Under the pieces are notes generated by a model. It was not told where the DNA came from and ran no database searches. It worked only from the letters and a program-made list of their open reading frames with translations. This document shows positions 43,245-43,409 of a stretch of 43,409 nt of DNA, piece by piece. This DNA is from an uncultured Pedobacter sp. (GTDB lineage Bacteria; Bacteroidota; Bacteroidia; Sphingobacteriales; Sphingobacteriaceae), in assembly GCF_946479715.1 (NCBI RefSeq), contig NZ_CAMLHF010000017.1, forward strand, positions 1 through 43,409. Direction: 5' to 3'. The stretch's first letter is position 1, and each line of letters begins with the position of its first letter. The position numbers and the translations under genes are program-made.

Positions 43245-43409
43245 GTGAAGAGGATTTTGTATCTGTTTATGATGTTTACTATTCCTTGCTCAGCCCAGAT
43301 AAACATTGAAGGGTATAATAAATATTTTGCAACTGCCAAGTACGATAATAAAGAGTTTCTAATACTTCGGAAATTCAAAACCTCGGGGGCTGCTTCATAC
43401 TTAGCGGTA
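43245..43409 (+). CDS. start of a secreted or periplasmic protein (partial, GTG start)
   Basis: A frame from GTG at 43245 stays open to the window edge: VKRILYLFMMFTIPCSAQ (signal peptide, the first codon read as Met), then INIEGYNKYFATAKYDNKEF and LILRKFKTSGAASYLAV. The signal peptide begins 12 bases after the mscS-like stop, so it is probably cotranscribed with the channel gene. The 55 visible residues do not reveal a family. Confidence 0.6.
   Translation, partial: MKRILYLFMMFTIPCSAQINIEGYNKYFATAKYDNKEFLILRKFKTSGAASYLAV

Noticed and set aside
1..43409. CRISPR arrays, insertion sequences and prophage
   Set aside because: No regularly spaced repeats, transposases or phage structural genes were seen on reading both strands.

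Overview
The window looks like a chromosomal segment of a Bacteroidota species, most likely Sphingobacteriaceae (Pedobacter or a close relative). The sequence is AT-rich. It holds a SusC/SusD pair driven by an ECF sigma/FecR anti-sigma couple, STN-domain TonB receptors, and many promoters with the Bacteroidota signature (TTG or TTTG near -33, about 19-21 bases, then TAnnTTTG near -7). The genus is an inference from protein style, not from a marker gene. I see no prophage, IS element or CRISPR array.

Layout. 1-3292 (minus strand): TetR regulator, TolC-like outer membrane protein and HlyD-like adaptor of an efflux system cut by the window edge, with a second, paralogous TetR gene upstream. 3477-7750: murB, an ECF sigma factor, an SRPBCC protein, a lycopene-cyclase-like membrane protein overlapping a cytochrome b5-like gene, and a PfkB sugar kinase. 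7792-9651: two identical tRNA-Asn genes, each with its own promoter and terminator, bracket one epoxide hydrolase gene. 9663-12485: a 940-residue secreted protein with MG2-like, carboxypeptidase-regulatory and TonB-plug parts. 12660-16422: a myo-inositol oxygenase gene, an SGLT-type sodium symporter and a divergent LacI regulator with an operator-like palindrome, which reads as an inositol-to-glucuronate uptake and catabolism locus. 16528-23408: ECF sigma, FecR anti-sigma, SusC with STN domain and SusD, a complete surface-signalling nutrient uptake unit of unknown substrate. 23573-28026: pirin, FMN reductase, alpha/beta hydrolase, fatty acid hydroxylase/sterol desaturase and metallophosphoesterase. 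28277-33496: a small unknown gene, an M13 metallopeptidase lipoprotein, a CBS protein, a GH3-family protein and lptB, followed by recJ (to 35209) upstream in the same operon. 35357-43409: MBL-fold hydrolase, a stand-alone response regulator, YceI, gcvP, a lipoprotein, pdxJ, a MscS-type channel and the start of a secreted protein.

Most of the region is ordinary housekeeping sequence. The best candidates for a second look are the inositol oxygenase locus next to the ECF/SusCD unit, the tRNA-Asn duplication around the epoxide hydrolase, the degenerate lycopene-cyclase/cytochrome b5 gene pair, the GH3 protein inside the recJ-lptB operon, and several near-perfect inverted repeats lying on top of -7 promoter boxes (tetR, response regulator, yceI). 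I corrected several starts where the longest reading frame begins inside a promoter element, a terminator or a neighbouring gene.
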